Both the position numbers and the translations under genes were made by a program. A stretch of DNA of 31,362 nucleotides from assembly GCA_030039095.1 (NCBI GenBank), contig JASHQP010000269.1, positions 1-31,362 on the forward strand, in the 5' to 3' direction. Origin of the DNA: Streptosporangiaceae bacterium. GTDB lineage: Bacteria > Actinomycetota > Actinomycetes > Streptosporangiales > Streptosporangiaceae. How positions within the stretch are numbered: the first letter of the stretch is position 1; every line of letters starts with the position of its first letter. The notes beneath the pieces are model-generated. The model was not told the DNA's origin and did no database searches. It was given only the letters and a program-made list of their open reading frames with translations. Shown here piece after piece: positions 1-8,368 of this stretch.

Positions 1-515
1 CGCGCTGTGGCCCGGACAAGGCCCAGGACGCCGTGCTTGGCTGCCGTGTAGTGGCAGCCGCCGAGCGTGCTGAAGGTCTTGCCGGCCGTCGAGGAGAAAT
101 GGATGATCCGGCCCCAGCCTTGCCTGACCATGGGCCGGGCCGCGCACTGACTGGCGAGGAAGGCGCCCTTGAGATTCACGCTGACGACGCGATCCCACTC
201 CGCCTCGCTCATTTCCAGAAACGAGGTGCTCTCGAGGATTCCAGCGGCGTTGACCAGGACATCCAGCCGGCCGAAGGTCTCGAGTGCTGCGTCGACGCCG
301 CCTTGGGGGGACACGATGTCGCCGCAGACGGCGCGCACCTGTGCCCCGGCGTCCGTCAGGGAGCATGCCAGCGCCGTGAGGGCGTCCGCCTGGAGGTCGA
401 AGATCACCAGGCGGAGGTTCGAGGCGGCCAGCTTCCGCGCACATGCGGCTCCCATTCCCTGGGCCGCTCCCGTGATGAGAGCGACGCGACCCTCAGGGCT
501 GTCGACCTCGTTCAC
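1..515 (-). CDS. SDR family NAD(P)-dependent oxidoreductase (3' end outside window)
   Basis: About 171 residues of a classical short-chain dehydrogenase/reductase are present. The Rossmann glycine motif TGAAQGMG lies near residues 15-22, NAAG near 88-91, and the catalytic region has a Ser in FSSTAG followed by YTAAK about 14 residues later. Family knowledge predicts NAD(P)(H)-dependent oxidation or reduction of a hydroxyl/keto substrate in the cytosol. The GTG start at 515 overlaps the TGA of the upstream gene (GTGA), so it is probably translationally coupled as the last visible gene of the minus-strand catabolic operon. The C-terminus, which governs substrate choice, lies beyond the left edge. 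The substrate cannot be read from the sequence. Confidence 0.9.
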   Translation of the reverse strand, partial: MNEVDSPEGRVALITGAAQGMGAACARKLAASNLRLVIFDLQADALTALACSLTDAGAQVRAVCGDIVSPQGGVDAALETFGRLDVLVNAAGILESTSFLEMSEAEWDRVVSVNLKGAFLASQCAARPMVRQGWGRIIHFSSTAGKTFSTLGGCHYTAAKHGVLGLVRATA

Positions 516-1597
516 GCGGCCGGACCGACCAGGTCCGCGGGCATATTCTCCGACAGCGCCGTCCGCTCGGCCAGGGCCAGCAGGATGTAGGACAGGTGCT
601 GAACGAATTCGGCGGTGATCTCCATGTCGTCGTCATCGGTGGGGGAGGGGTTCAGGAACGGCGAGTTGTGCCACCGGCCGTCGCTCTCCTGGCAGTCGGC
701 GAACCAGTGCGCCATCCGCAGTAGGTAATCCTCATAGGCCGCGTTGCCCGGGTCGGCCTCGCTGAGCACCGCGGCGCCCCAGCCGAACTTGCAGATCTGC
801 CGGGACTGGGCGTAGTCGAACTGAGCCGGGCCGCCGGTTGCTGACAGGCTGAGATACCGGTCGGCGAGCGCCAGCGCCTCACTGTCACCCGTGGCCAGGT
901 GATACCGGCCAAGGAACGCGGCTGCGATCCCGGGGTTGTAGAACGCCTGCCGCTCTCCGTGCAGGTCCGTGACCGTCATGAAGGGGTCGCCAGACTGCTC
1001 CGCGTCCGTTATCAGCGCACCGCGGCAGGTCCGGCTGTACAGCCTGCCCGGCAGGTCTGGCTGCGCAGCCCACAGGTCGGTGAACCACCGGTACGCGCCG
1101 GCGGCCATCTGTGTGCGGCCGGTGCATACCGCTGTCATCCCCAGCTGGGCCGTCGGGAACAGGTCCTCGACGGGGTCACTCGTGCGCGCCTCCGGGGTCT
1201 GCGAGTACGCACCGCCGGTGGCCGGGTTCTGGTAGTCGGCGAGCGTGTTCATGATCTTGCCAGCGACGTCGTACCGGTCGAGGTGCCAGGCGCCCATGGC
1301 CAGGATGGCGAGCGGATACGACGCTGCGGTGTCGCGGAACCTCTTGCGCAGCGTTCCCCCGGCGATGTCACCGCTGCTGGTCAGCAGCTCGCGGCCGGCC
1401 CAGGCCAGCACCTTCGCTGCGGTCTCCTGCTGGCCTGCCACGGCGAGGGCCCACGGCACCCGGTAGACGCCTCTCGGATCGGTGAGAGGGCCGCCGGAGG
1501 CGCCGATTCGCGCGAGGATCCAGTCCAGCCCGCGGGCGCGTGCGGATACTGCTGTTTCTACCGCCGTCTCGCGGCTGGTGATGTCTGCTGCTGTCAT
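512..1597 (-). CDS. alpha/alpha-toroid (six-hairpin-like) protein of unknown function
   Basis: A 361-residue protein with repeated amphipathic helices rich in Trp, Tyr and Ala (for example YPLAILAMGAWHLDRY, GAYRWFTDLW, GIAAAFLGRYHLATGD, ILLALAERTAL). This pattern fits an alpha/alpha toroid of the terpenoid-cyclase or six-hairpin-glycosidase type. No signal peptide is visible. I chose the ATG at 1597, 5 nt after the stop of the M20 gene, because a longer in-frame start at 1681 would overlap that gene. No specific catalytic motif is recognisable. A cluster of acidic residues (PTDDDDME) near residue 325 could bind metal or sugar. Its place between a deacylase and an SDR suggests a catabolic enzyme such as a lyase, hydrolase or epimerase. 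That role is inferred. Confidence 0.7.
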   Translation of the reverse strand: MTAADITSRETAVETAVSARARGLDWILARIGASGGPLTDPRGVYRVPWALAVAGQQETAAKVLAWAGRELLTSSGDIAGGTLRKRFRDTAASYPLAILAMGAWHLDRYDVAGKIMNTLADYQNPATGGAYSQTPEARTSDPVEDLFPTAQLGMTAVCTGRTQMAAGAYRWFTDLWAAQPDLPGRLYSRTCRGALITDAEQSGDPFMTVTDLHGERQAFYNPGIAAAFLGRYHLATGDSEALALADRYLSLSATGGPAQFDYAQSRQICKFGWGAAVLSEADPGNAAYEDYLLRMAHWFADCQESDGRWHNSPFLNPSPTDDDDMEITAEFVQHLSYILLALAERTALSENMPADLVGPAA

Positions 1598-1602
1598 GAC
1601 GC

Positions 1603-2916
1603 TCAGCCCTGCCCGCACCAGTCGAGCGTGGCCAGCGCGAAGGTTTTGGTCGCCGCGATGATCTCCTCGGTGTCCACCCACTCGTTCGCCGTGTGCGCCT
1701 GCAGGATCGAGCCCGGCCCGTAGACGACGGTCGGGATACCCGCACCGGAAAGGAACGTCGCGTCGCAGACGGCGCAGAAGCCCGCCACGGCGCCGCTGAC
1801 TCGCGGCGCGCCGCCGCCGGCCCGCTCATGCGCGGCAGCGACCGCCGAGACGATCGGCGCGTCGACCGGCGTCGTGAACGGCGCCCAGTGCAGGTTCCAG
1901 GTGATCTCGGCGGGATGCCTTCGCAGCCAGGAGTCGAGCTGGCAGGCACGCTCGATCTGGGTCGCCAGCTCCGCCTTGACCGCGTCGACGTCCTCGACGG
2001 GGTTGTACCAGCAGGCGTACTCGATCGTGCAGACCTGCGAGATGATGAACGGGACGAGTGCGCCGTGCGGGCCGCCGCTGATGACCCCGGGATGGATCGT
2101 GAAGTGACCGGGGCGGAACAGCGGGTGCCGCTTGGTGATCCCCCACTCCTCCTCGAGGCGGCGCAGCGCATCGATGATCACGAACGACTTTTCGATCGCG
2201 TTCACCGCAATGGCCTCGCCGGCGCCGCCGGCCCGGATCAGCTCGTCGCGCACCGAGGAGTGGCTCGCCTTCCCCGACACGGTCACCGTGAACCACAGCA
2301 GGCCGGGTGAGGTGGGAACGACGCACAGCGAGTCCGGCGGCGCGGTCGGCTCGGACACGATCGCCGCGTCGGCCCGGTAGCCGCTGGCGATCGTGGCGGA
2401 CACGCCCGCCTCGTGGTCCATGACCTCCTCCCCGACGACGGCCTCGACAATTACGTCGCCGCGCAGCTTGACGCCCTCCCGCTGCAGGGCGGCCATCGCG
2501 AAGGCCTGCGCCACGACGCCCGTCTTCTGATCGGCCGCGCCGCGCCCCCACAGCTTCCCGTCCTCGAGCAGGCCGCTGAACGGCATATCGCCGTCCCAGT
2601 CCGCCGGGTCGCCGACCGGGACGGTGTCGACGTGACCGTTCAGGATGAGCGACCGGCCGCCGCCGGTGCCCGTGAATGTCGCGACCGCGTTGTCACGGCC
2701 CGGCTCCACGGTCACGAAGTTGATGTCGCCGCCGGTCTCCTTGTAGATCTTGGCCATGAAACGGGCTGCATCACCCTCGCCGCCGACGACGTCCTCGTAC
2801 GTCGTGCCGGGATAGCGCGGGTTGACGCTCTCGATCTGGATCAGCTGCGACGAGGTCGTGAGGATTTCCTCGCGCATGCTCTCGACCCGGCTCGCTATGC
2901 GCTCGTCAAGCGACAT
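1603..2916 (-). CDS. M20 family metallopeptidase / amidohydrolase (ArgE/DapE-like)
   Basis: A 437-residue protein of the acetylornithine deacetylase / succinyl-diaminopimelate desuccinylase superfamily. Expected metal-site residues are visible: H95 and D97 in GHVDTVP, bridging D129 in GRGAADQKTG, the catalytic E163-E164 pair in VVGEEVMDHE, E189 in SEP, and H408 in QAHTANEWVD. A dimerisation (lid) domain spans roughly residues 200-330. The family hydrolyses an amide bond of an N-acyl amino acid or small peptide with two divalent metals. The ATG at 2916 has GAGAGGAA about 8 nt upstream. A longer in-frame start at 3072 would include an Arg-rich stretch not like the family and was rejected. It is the first gene of the minus-strand operon. 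The exact substrate is unknown. Confidence 0.92.
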   Translation of the reverse strand: MSLDERIASRVESMREEILTTSSQLIQIESVNPRYPGTTYEDVVGGEGDAARFMAKIYKETGGDINFVTVEPGRDNAVATFTGTGGGRSLILNGHVDTVPVGDPADWDGDMPFSGLLEDGKLWGRGAADQKTGVVAQAFAMAALQREGVKLRGDVIVEAVVGEEVMDHEAGVSATIASGYRADAAIVSEPTAPPDSLCVVPTSPGLLWFTVTVSGKASHSSVRDELIRAGGAGEAIAVNAIEKSFVIIDALRRLEEEWGITKRHPLFRPGHFTIHPGVISGGPHGALVPFIISQVCTIEYACWYNPVEDVDAVKAELATQIERACQLDSWLRRHPAEITWNLHWAPFTTPVDAPIVSAVAAAHERAGGGAPRVSGAVAGFCAVCDATFLSGAGIPTVVYGPGSILQAHTANEWVDTEEIIAATKTFALATLDWCGQG

Positions 2917-3040
2917 CTTCGCGTTTCCTCTCTGGCTCCTGACCCGCCGCGTCACGGGCACGCCACAGTCGAGCAGACCAAATAACCGGAAGCCGACTAG
3001 ATCATGAGCCAACCTGGTATCGGCGCGGGATGATTGGTTA

Positions 3041-3057
3041 CAACCATAACCTACCGA
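3041..3057 (-). promoter_or_regulatory. 17-bp shared promoter/operator element, copy 1
   Basis: On the minus strand this reads TCGGTAGGTTATGGTTG and is identical to 8410-8426 on the plus strand upstream of the ABC importer. It lies 124 nt before the M20 peptidase start in the same orientation. It overlaps an inverted repeat GGTTA-6nt-TAACC (3036-3051). It could be an operator for the GntR-family regulator at 7451 or a shared core promoter (TAGGTT as -10). The sequence alone does not separate these. Confidence 0.6.
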
Positions 3058-3087
3058 TTTTGCGCCGGACAAGACCGAGAGCGGCGT

Positions 3088-4269
3088 TCAGCCCATTTCG
3101 GCACGCACGGCGGCGAAGGCGTCAGCTGCGGCTTCCAGGTCCTGGCGCCGGTGCGCGGCTGATACCTGCGTCCGGATGCGTGCCTTCCCGACCGGGACAA
3201 CGGGGTAGCTGAACCCGATCACGTACACGCCCCTGGCTAGCAATAGGTCGGCCATGCGCGTGGCCGTCGCGGCATCGCCGATCATGACGGGAACGATGGG
3301 ATGGTCTCCGGGCAGGATCTCGAATCCGAGGGCCATCATCCGCTCGCGGAACCAGGCCGTATTCTCGCGCAGCCGCGCGCGCAGGTCCTCCCCGCTCTCC
3401 ATCAGGTCCAGCACCCGGAGCGAGGCGCCCACCACTGCGGGGGCCACCGAGTTCGAGAACAGGTACGGCCTCGACCGCTGCCGCAGCAGGTCAATGATCT
3501 CCGCGCGCCCGCTCGTGTAGCCGCCGCCGGCCCCGCCCAGCGCCTTGCCCAGGGTTCCCGTAATGATGTCCACCCGGTCGCTGACCCCGTGTAGCTCGGG
3601 CGTGCCCCGGCCGGTGGCGCCGACGAATCCCACCGCGTGCGAGTCGTCGACCATGACCATCGCGTCGTACCGGTCGGCCAGGTCACAGATCGCGGCCAGC
3701 GGCGCCACATAGCCGTCCATCGAGAACACGCCGTCGGTGGCAATCAGCCGCCACCGCGTGCCGGCGCACTCTTTGAGCCGGGCCTCCAGGTCGGCCATGT
3801 CGCGGTTGCGGTACCGGAGCCGCCTGGCCCGGCACAGCCGGATCCCGTCAATGATGGAGGCGTGATTCAGCTCGTCGCTGATGACGGCGTCGTCCTCGCT
3901 CAGCAGCGTCTCGAACAGGCCGCCGTTGGCGTCAAAGCACGAGGAGTACAGGATGGTGTCCTGCGTGCCGAGGAAACCGGAGATGCGCTGCTCCAGCTTC
4001 TTGTGGATGTCCTGGGTGCCGCAGATGAACCGAACGCTGGCCAGGCCGAAGCCGTACCGGTCCAGCGCCTCCTTGGCGGCGGCCACGACACGAGGGTCGT
4101 CTGCCAGGCCGAGGTAGTTGTTCGCGCACAAGTTGAGCACCTGCTGGCCGCCGGCGATGCCGATGCCCGGTCCCTGCGGGCTCACGATGACGCGCTCGGC
4201 CTTCTCCAGGCCCGCGGAGCGGATCTCGGCGAGTTCCTCCCTGATCGCCTGCGCAACGCCGCTGAACAC
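3088..4269 (-). CDS. kbl: glycine C-acetyltransferase / 2-amino-3-ketobutyrate CoA ligase family
   Basis: A 393-residue alpha-oxoamine synthase, close to the usual KBL length of about 398. The PLP Lys is K242 in [18 protein letters not shown] contacts include H136 (ELNHAS), D208 and H211 (DDSHAVG). The family condenses glycine with acetyl-CoA to 2-amino-3-oxobutyrate, or cleaves the latter with CoA. The start is GTG at 4269, with GGAGGT 7 nt upstream. KBL normally pairs with threonine 3-dehydrogenase, but no tdh gene is here. It sits between a divergent D-threonine-aldolase-like gene and the M20 operon, so its substrate may be a product of those enzymes. The 171-bp gap to the M20 start contains the 17-bp element, so the M20 operon may have its own promoter. 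Confidence 0.92.
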   Translation of the reverse strand: MFSGVAQAIREELAEIRSAGLEKAERVIVSPQGPGIGIAGGQQVLNLCANNYLGLADDPRVVAAAKEALDRYGFGLASVRFICGTQDIHKKLEQRISGFLGTQDTILYSSCFDANGGLFETLLSEDDAVISDELNHASIIDGIRLCRARRLRYRNRDMADLEARLKECAGTRWRLIATDGVFSMDGYVAPLAAICDLADRYDAMVMVDDSHAVGFVGATGRGTPELHGVSDRVDIITGTLGKALGGAGGGYTSGRAEIIDLLRQRSRPYLFSNSVAPAVVGASLRVLDLMESGEDLRARLRENTAWFRERMMALGFEILPGDHPIVPVMIGDAATATRMADLLLARGVYVIGFSYPVVPVGKARIRTQVSAAHRRQDLEAAADAFAAVRAEMG

Positions 4270-4430
4270 CTGCCGGACCTCCGATACCTGTTATCACCGG
4301 GGCTGCCGCCGGTCGGCTGTCTGCTGCCCCGGCCAGGCTAACTTACGGTCCGACCAAGGGCTCTTGCCAGTCGGCCATTTGGTATGTCACGATCGCTGCG
4401 TCACCGGCCGCCTAATCGGAGGTGCAGCTC
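4270..4430. promoter_or_regulatory. divergent promoter region between kbl and the aldolase-like gene
   Basis: A 161-bp intergenic region serving both flanking starts. It contains TACGGTC-C-GACC at 4344-4355. On the minus strand this reads GGTCGGACCGTA, close to GGTCTGGACCGTA in the palindrome at 8385-8398 upstream of the ABC importer. The shared half-site suggests a common regulator, but the region has no copy of the 17-bp element. Confidence 0.4.
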
Positions 4431-5627
4431 GTGCAGCCTGACGTCATGCCCCATGACGTGCATCCTGAGCCCGCGCAGCCCGGCCCGGCAGGCGGGCCGA
4501 ACGCTGAGCTAGTCGGCGTGGCCGGATCCCGCCATCAGCTTGAGACCCCAGCCCTGGTGCTGGACCTGGACATCCTCGATCGCAACATCGCCGTCATGGC
4601 GGCGCACGCCCGGCAATGCGGGTACGCGCTCCGGCCGTGCTTCAAGGTCTACAAGTCGGTCGAGGTGGCCCGCCGCCAGATGGCCGCCGGCGCGCTCGGG
4701 GTCTGCTGCGCGACGCTGGCCGAGGCTGAGGTCACGGTTGACGCAGGCATCCCGAGCGTGCTGCTCTTCTCCAGCGTCACGTCGCCGAAGCGGCTGGCGC
4801 GCATCGCGGAGCTGAATGCCCGCGCCCCCGAGCTCATCGTCGCGGCCGACGCTCCCGCCAATGTGGCTGACCTCGGCGCGGCAGCCCGCCGCTCGGGCCG
4901 CGACCTCGCGGTGCTGGCGGACTTCGCGATGAGCGGGGGGCGGACAGGCAGCCCCGACCTCGCCGGCACGCTCGAGCTGGCCCGGCGCGTCGCGGACACG
5001 CCGGGCCTGCGCTTCGCCGGCCTGCAGGGCTACAACGGCACGATCCTCTCGATCCCGGCATACTCCGACCGTGAAGGCGCGTCGCTGCCGCTGCTCCGCC
5101 AGCTCGGTGACATCGTCCAGGCGCTGGCAGATGCGGGCCTGCCGCCCGGCATCGTCTCGGGCAGCGGCACCGGCACCCACGACATCGACTACCGGGCGGG
5201 CGTGCTCACCGAGGTGCAGGCCGGCACGTACGTGGTCATGGACGCCAGCTATCTGACCGTGCAGCTGCGGCCGGATGAGCCCGCGCCGTTCGGCGCCGCG
5301 CTGAGCGTGCACGCGACCGTGATCAGCTCGCCGGGCGACGGCTACGTGATCACCGACGCAGGCGGCAAGGAGATCGACGGACTCTTCGGCCCGGTCCAGC
5401 CCCTCATCGTGTCCGGTGCGCCGCCGGGATCGCGGTACTCGATCGTGGGCGACGACCTCGGCCGGATCGACCTGCCCGCCGAAGCGCCGGCCCCCTCCGT
5501 CGGGGACCGGGTGGTGCTCATCCCACCACACGCCTGGTACACGGTGCCGCTGTACCCGGTCTTTCACTGCGTGTCCGGCGACACCCTGGTCGGCATCTGG
5601 CCCGTGGACGCGCGTGCCAACTGGTAA
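4431..5627 (+). CDS. D-threonine aldolase / D-serine dehydratase-like PLP enzyme with altered metal site
   Basis: A 398-residue fold-type III PLP protein. An alanine-racemase-like barrel begins at ETPALVLDLD (about residue 38). The probable PLP lysine is K72 in LRPCFKVYKS, corresponding to RPHAKAHK of D-threonine aldolases. A phosphate-binding GSGTGTHD lies at about 244-251 and DAGGKEID at about 309-316. Family members do retro-aldol cleavage of D-3-hydroxy amino acids or dehydrate D-serine, using a divalent metal held by His-x-Asp or His-x-Cys near the C-terminus. Here that motif is PPHAWYTV, with H367 kept but Trp369 in place of the second ligand. The conserved His before the PLP Lys is Cys70. 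I used GTG 4431 (GGAGGT 7 nt upstream) rather than GTG 4422, which overlaps the ribosome site. Racemase or metal-independent lyase activity is possible. Confidence 0.85.
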   Translation: MQPDVMPHDVHPEPAQPGPAGGPNAELVGVAGSRHQLETPALVLDLDILDRNIAVMAAHARQCGYALRPCFKVYKSVEVARRQMAAGALGVCCATLAEAEVTVDAGIPSVLLFSSVTSPKRLARIAELNARAPELIVAADAPANVADLGAAARRSGRDLAVLADFAMSGGRTGSPDLAGTLELARRVADTPGLRFAGLQGYNGTILSIPAYSDREGASLPLLRQLGDIVQALADAGLPPGIVSGSGTGTHDIDYRAGVLTEVQAGTYVVMDASYLTVQLRPDEPAPFGAALSVHATVISSPGDGYVITDAGGKEIDGLFGPVQPLIVSGAPPGSRYSIVGDDLGRIDLPAEAPAPSVGDRVVLIPPHAWYTVPLYPVFHCVSGDTLVGIWPVDARANW

Positions 5628-5709
5628 CCGCACCAGCCGGTAACACCGTGAACAGGCAACACGCCCGACTTGCGGCAGGACAGCTGCGGTCTTTACCGAG
5701 GAGGAGCAC

Positions 5710-7143
5710 GTGCACGACAGTCCCGTGCGGGCGGAGAACGCCCGGCCTGGAACGCGCGACTGGCTGCTGGACCGCCCGGCGCCGGTGGCCTGCGGCACCC
5801 GGGCGATCGCTATCGAGGGCTACTGCTCGGCCGCGAGCGTGCGCGCGGGCGAGCAGCTCACGCTGTACGTGAGCACGAGTCCCGCCACGAACTGGTCGGT
5901 GGAGTGGTACCGCACCGGGTACTACGGCGGCGCTGGGGGGCGCCTGGTCCGGCGGGACGACGGACTGCCCGGCGCCATCCAGCCGACCCCGGACTTCGGG
6001 CCGTTCCGGATCCGTGCCTGCGCCTGGGAGCCATCACTGACGTTCACGATCCCGACCGACTGGCTCAGCGGCGTCTACCTCGGCAAGCTCACCGCGCACG
6101 ACTCCGGCTACCAGAGCTACGTGGTCTTCATCGTGAAAGATGACCGGCCCTGCGACCTGATCCAGCTGTGCTCGGATCTGACCTGGCAGGGGTACAACCG
6201 CTGGCCCGATCAGTGCTCGCTCTATGACGACGGCGCGCACAATGGCATGTACGTCGGGCCGGGGGTTGGCGTGAGCTTCGACCGTCCGTACGGCAAATAC
6301 CGGCAGCTCGGGGACTACCCGCTGTCGGAGGGCTCGGGGGAGTGGCTACTGTGGGAGTTCCCGTTCGCCCACTGGGCCGAGCAGGAAGGGTATGACGTCA
6401 GCTACATCAGCGGCCTGGACCTGGACGGCGAACCCGGCACGCTGCGGCGGGCCAGGGGATTCCTTTCCGTCGGCCACGACGAGTACTACACGCAGCGCAT
6501 GTACGACAACCTCTACGCCGCGGTCGACGAAGGGCTGAACGTCGGCTTCTTCTCCGGGAACTCGGTGGCCGGGCAGCTGACGCCCGCGGCCTACCCGCCG
6601 CGCTCGCTGGTGCGGACTGACAGCTTCTCGGCCTGGGAAGAGCAGACGCTGACCACGACGCCGACCTCGTCCTACCTCCCGCATCAGGCGCCGGACTCGA
6701 GGGACCTGCTCGGCAGCCGGTCGACGTTCCCGGTCATGGGCGGCGCGGACTGGACCTGCGTGCTGCCAGACCACTGGATCTTCGCCGGGACGGGGATGCG
6801 GGACGGCGACGGCATCCCGGGCCTCGTCGGGTGGGAGACCCACGGGCTGGTCAGCGAGCTACGCAGGCCCGACGTGGTCGCCGCCGGCACCGTCAGCAGC
6901 CATTACGGCAGCGGGCCGTACGCCGCGACCGTGTACGCGACGGCGAGCGGCAGCCTGGTGTTCAACGCGGCGACGATCTACTGGGCCGACGGCCTGTCGG
7001 CGCCGCCGGGCTACCAGCGGCCCCGCGACTACGTGCCCCGCAATGGCCCGGATCCCCGGGTGCAGGCGATCACCCGGAACATCCTGGACAGATTCGCCGC
7101 CTCGTCCCGCCTCGGGGACCGTCCCGTCACTCCCGGCCGGTGA
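5710..7143 (+). CDS. N,N-dimethylformamidase large (beta) subunit-like protein
   Basis: A 477-residue soluble protein. The N-terminal part (about 25-145) is a beta-rich domain (ISTSP-like YVSTSP, WYRTGYYGG, GVYLGKLTAHDSGYQSYVVFIV). The C-terminal part matches the catalytic region of dimethylformamidase large subunits, with TWQGYNRWPDQCSLY (158-172), FLSVGHDEYYT (251-261) and GLVGWETHG (371-379). Known dimethylformamidase uses a mononuclear iron held by two Tyr and one Glu. Tyr in QGYNRW or HDEYYT and Glu in GWETHG are plausible counterparts. GTG 5710 follows GAGGAGGAG. No small alpha-subunit gene is adjacent. It is probably an amide or formamide hydrolase acting on a compound delivered by the ABC importer. 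That substrate is inferred. Confidence 0.8.
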   Translation: MHDSPVRAENARPGTRDWLLDRPAPVACGTRAIAIEGYCSAASVRAGEQLTLYVSTSPATNWSVEWYRTGYYGGAGGRLVRRDDGLPGAIQPTPDFGPFRIRACAWEPSLTFTIPTDWLSGVYLGKLTAHDSGYQSYVVFIVKDDRPCDLIQLCSDLTWQGYNRWPDQCSLYDDGAHNGMYVGPGVGVSFDRPYGKYRQLGDYPLSEGSGEWLLWEFPFAHWAEQEGYDVSYISGLDLDGEPGTLRRARGFLSVGHDEYYTQRMYDNLYAAVDEGLNVGFFSGNSVAGQLTPAAYPPRSLVRTDSFSAWEEQTLTTTPTSSYLPHQAPDSRDLLGSRSTFPVMGGADWTCVLPDHWIFAGTGMRDGDGIPGLVGWETHGLVSELRRPDVVAAGTVSSHYGSGPYAATVYATASGSLVFNAATIYWADGLSAPPGYQRPRDYVPRNGPDPRVQAITRNILDRFAASSRLGDRPVTPGR

Positions 7144-7289
7144 TGCCGGACCGCCGGGGTCGCGATTCCGCCACGCCGGCCGGGCAGATCCCGAGCGAGG
7201 AGGCCGCGTTCTTGCTGACCTTGCGCTCGGCGACGTCGAAGCCGGTCTCGCGGACGGCCCACTCGGCGTAGCATCGGCGGCGCCGGCAT

Positions 7290-7454
7290 CGGTCCCTCGT
7301 GTCAGACCGAATGCTCGGGCGGCTTGGTAGCATCGGCGGCATCGCTAGGGCGGCGTTGTTCCAGGCCTCGGACGAGGCGGCGTGTATCACCGGCCAGACG
7401 ATGGTCATCGATGGCGGGCAAACCATTTCCGAGTTGCTGGAAGCCATGGGGTGA
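7290..7454 (+). pseudogene. 3' remnant of an SDR oxidoreductase gene
   Basis: The reading frame ending at TGA 7452-7454 encodes an SDR C-terminus: [18 protein letters not shown] followed by [15 protein letters not shown] and a short ELLEAMG tail. This corresponds to the usual IARAALFLASDEAAYITGQ-VVDGG end of classical SDRs. The frame is closed by a TAG at 7269-7271, and no glycine motif, Tyr-x3-Lys site or start codon precedes it, so only the last 50 or so codons survive. It overlaps the GntR gene start by GTGA, as expected if an SDR-gntR operon existed before a deletion. Confidence 0.65.
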
Positions 7455-8290
7455 CGGACGTGCAGCAGGCAGCAGACGCGGTGCATTCGATTGGTGCCGG
7501 GTCAATCCCGGCGGAAATGCCGGCCATGTCAGCGCTGGCCGCCGAGACCCAGCTGGTCGAGGCGGCGCGCCTGCAGCTGCTGGACATCATCGCGGCCGAG
7601 ACGCTGCGCCCCGGCGACAAGCTCGGAACCGAGCGCGAGCTCGCCACGCGGCTGTCTGTCAGCCGATCTACGCTGCGGCAGGTCCTCGCCGTCCTGGCGC
7701 AGACGGGTGTCGTGCGCCGCGTGCCGGGCCGGGCTGGTGGCACGTTCATGGCGCAGGCAAAGGTCGAGCGTGACGTATCCGTGGTGGTCGGCCTGCCCGA
7801 GTACCTGCGGAGGCAGGGCTTCGTGGCCGGGACCAGGACGGTGTCGGCGACCATCACCAGCGCGGATGAGCTGATCGCGGACAGGCTGTCGGTGCCTGCG
7901 CGCAGCCTTGTCATCGACATCGTCCGGATCCGGCTGGCCGATGGCATCCCGCTGTCCCTGGAGCGGGCCATGTTCCCCGCCGACATGTTCCCCGGACTGC
8001 TCGACCTCCCGCTGGGCGGGTCGATCTACGACCTGCTCAGAGAGCACTACGGGGTCTCGCCTGACGACGTCGTCGAGCACCTCGAGGTTGCCGGGGCCGC
8101 GGCTAGCGAGGCTGCCGCGCTCGGCGTGGCGGTGGGCGCACCGCTGCTGGCGATCAGCCGGACGTCATCGACTGCAGACGGGCGAGTGTTCGAGTGGTCG
8201 TATGACCTCTTTCGGTCTGACCGAACTCGGGTGACTTTCCGCACGCGAGCCGAGCGGGCTGAGATCGTGGGCATCAGCACGCTGGCCTGA
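7451..8290 (+). CDS. GntR/HutC-family transcriptional regulator with UTRA effector domain
   Basis: A 279-residue protein. The winged HTH at about 35-100 contains [19 protein letters not shown] followed by [18 protein letters not shown] and the wing [16 protein letters not shown]-like ligand domain at about 115-270 follows ([45 protein letters not shown]). HutC-type regulators usually repress neighbouring catabolic and uptake genes until a small metabolite binds. The GTG at 7451 overlaps the stop of the SDR remnant. ATG 7517 or 7526 would give a more usual 250-residue length and are real alternatives. It lies between the two plus-strand catabolic genes and the importer, making it the likely local regulator. 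Confidence 0.88.
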   Translation: MTDVQQAADAVHSIGAGSIPAEMPAMSALAAETQLVEAARLQLLDIIAAETLRPGDKLGTERELATRLSVSRSTLRQVLAVLAQTGVVRRVPGRAGGTFMAQAKVERDVSVVVGLPEYLRRQGFVAGTRTVSATITSADELIADRLSVPARSLVIDIVRIRLADGIPLSLERAMFPADMFPGLLDLPLGGSIYDLLREHYGVSPDDVVEHLEVAGAAASEAAALGVAVGAPLLAISRTSSTADGRVFEWSYDLFRSDRTRVTFRTRAERAEIVGISTLA

Positions 8291-8294
8291 GCCA

Positions 8295-8345
8295 ACAGTG
8301 CTCCGCGTGACCACCGCACTGTGCTCGAGGCCACGTGGCTTTGCT
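8295..8345 (+). terminator. possible terminator hairpins after the GntR gene
   Basis: An inverted repeat ACAGTGC (8295-8301) / GCACTGT (8316-8322) is followed by a second hairpin GGCCA-CG-TGGC (about 8329-8339) and TTTGCTT. There is no long T-run, so termination strength is uncertain. Confidence 0.4.
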
Positions 8346-8368
8346 TGCATTAATCCGGACGTCCTCTC

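Noticed and set aside
4509..5798. 429-codon minus-strand frame
   Set aside because: It lies antisense to the aldolase-like gene, which has clear PLP motifs and a ribosome site. The translated sequence has no domain-like pattern.
7127..7275. Minus-strand frame with protein-like end (VRETGFDVAERKVSKNAASS)
   Set aside because: It looks like the end of some enzyme, but I cannot assign a family. It has no start free of other features and lies across the SDR remnant, so it is not listed as a gene.
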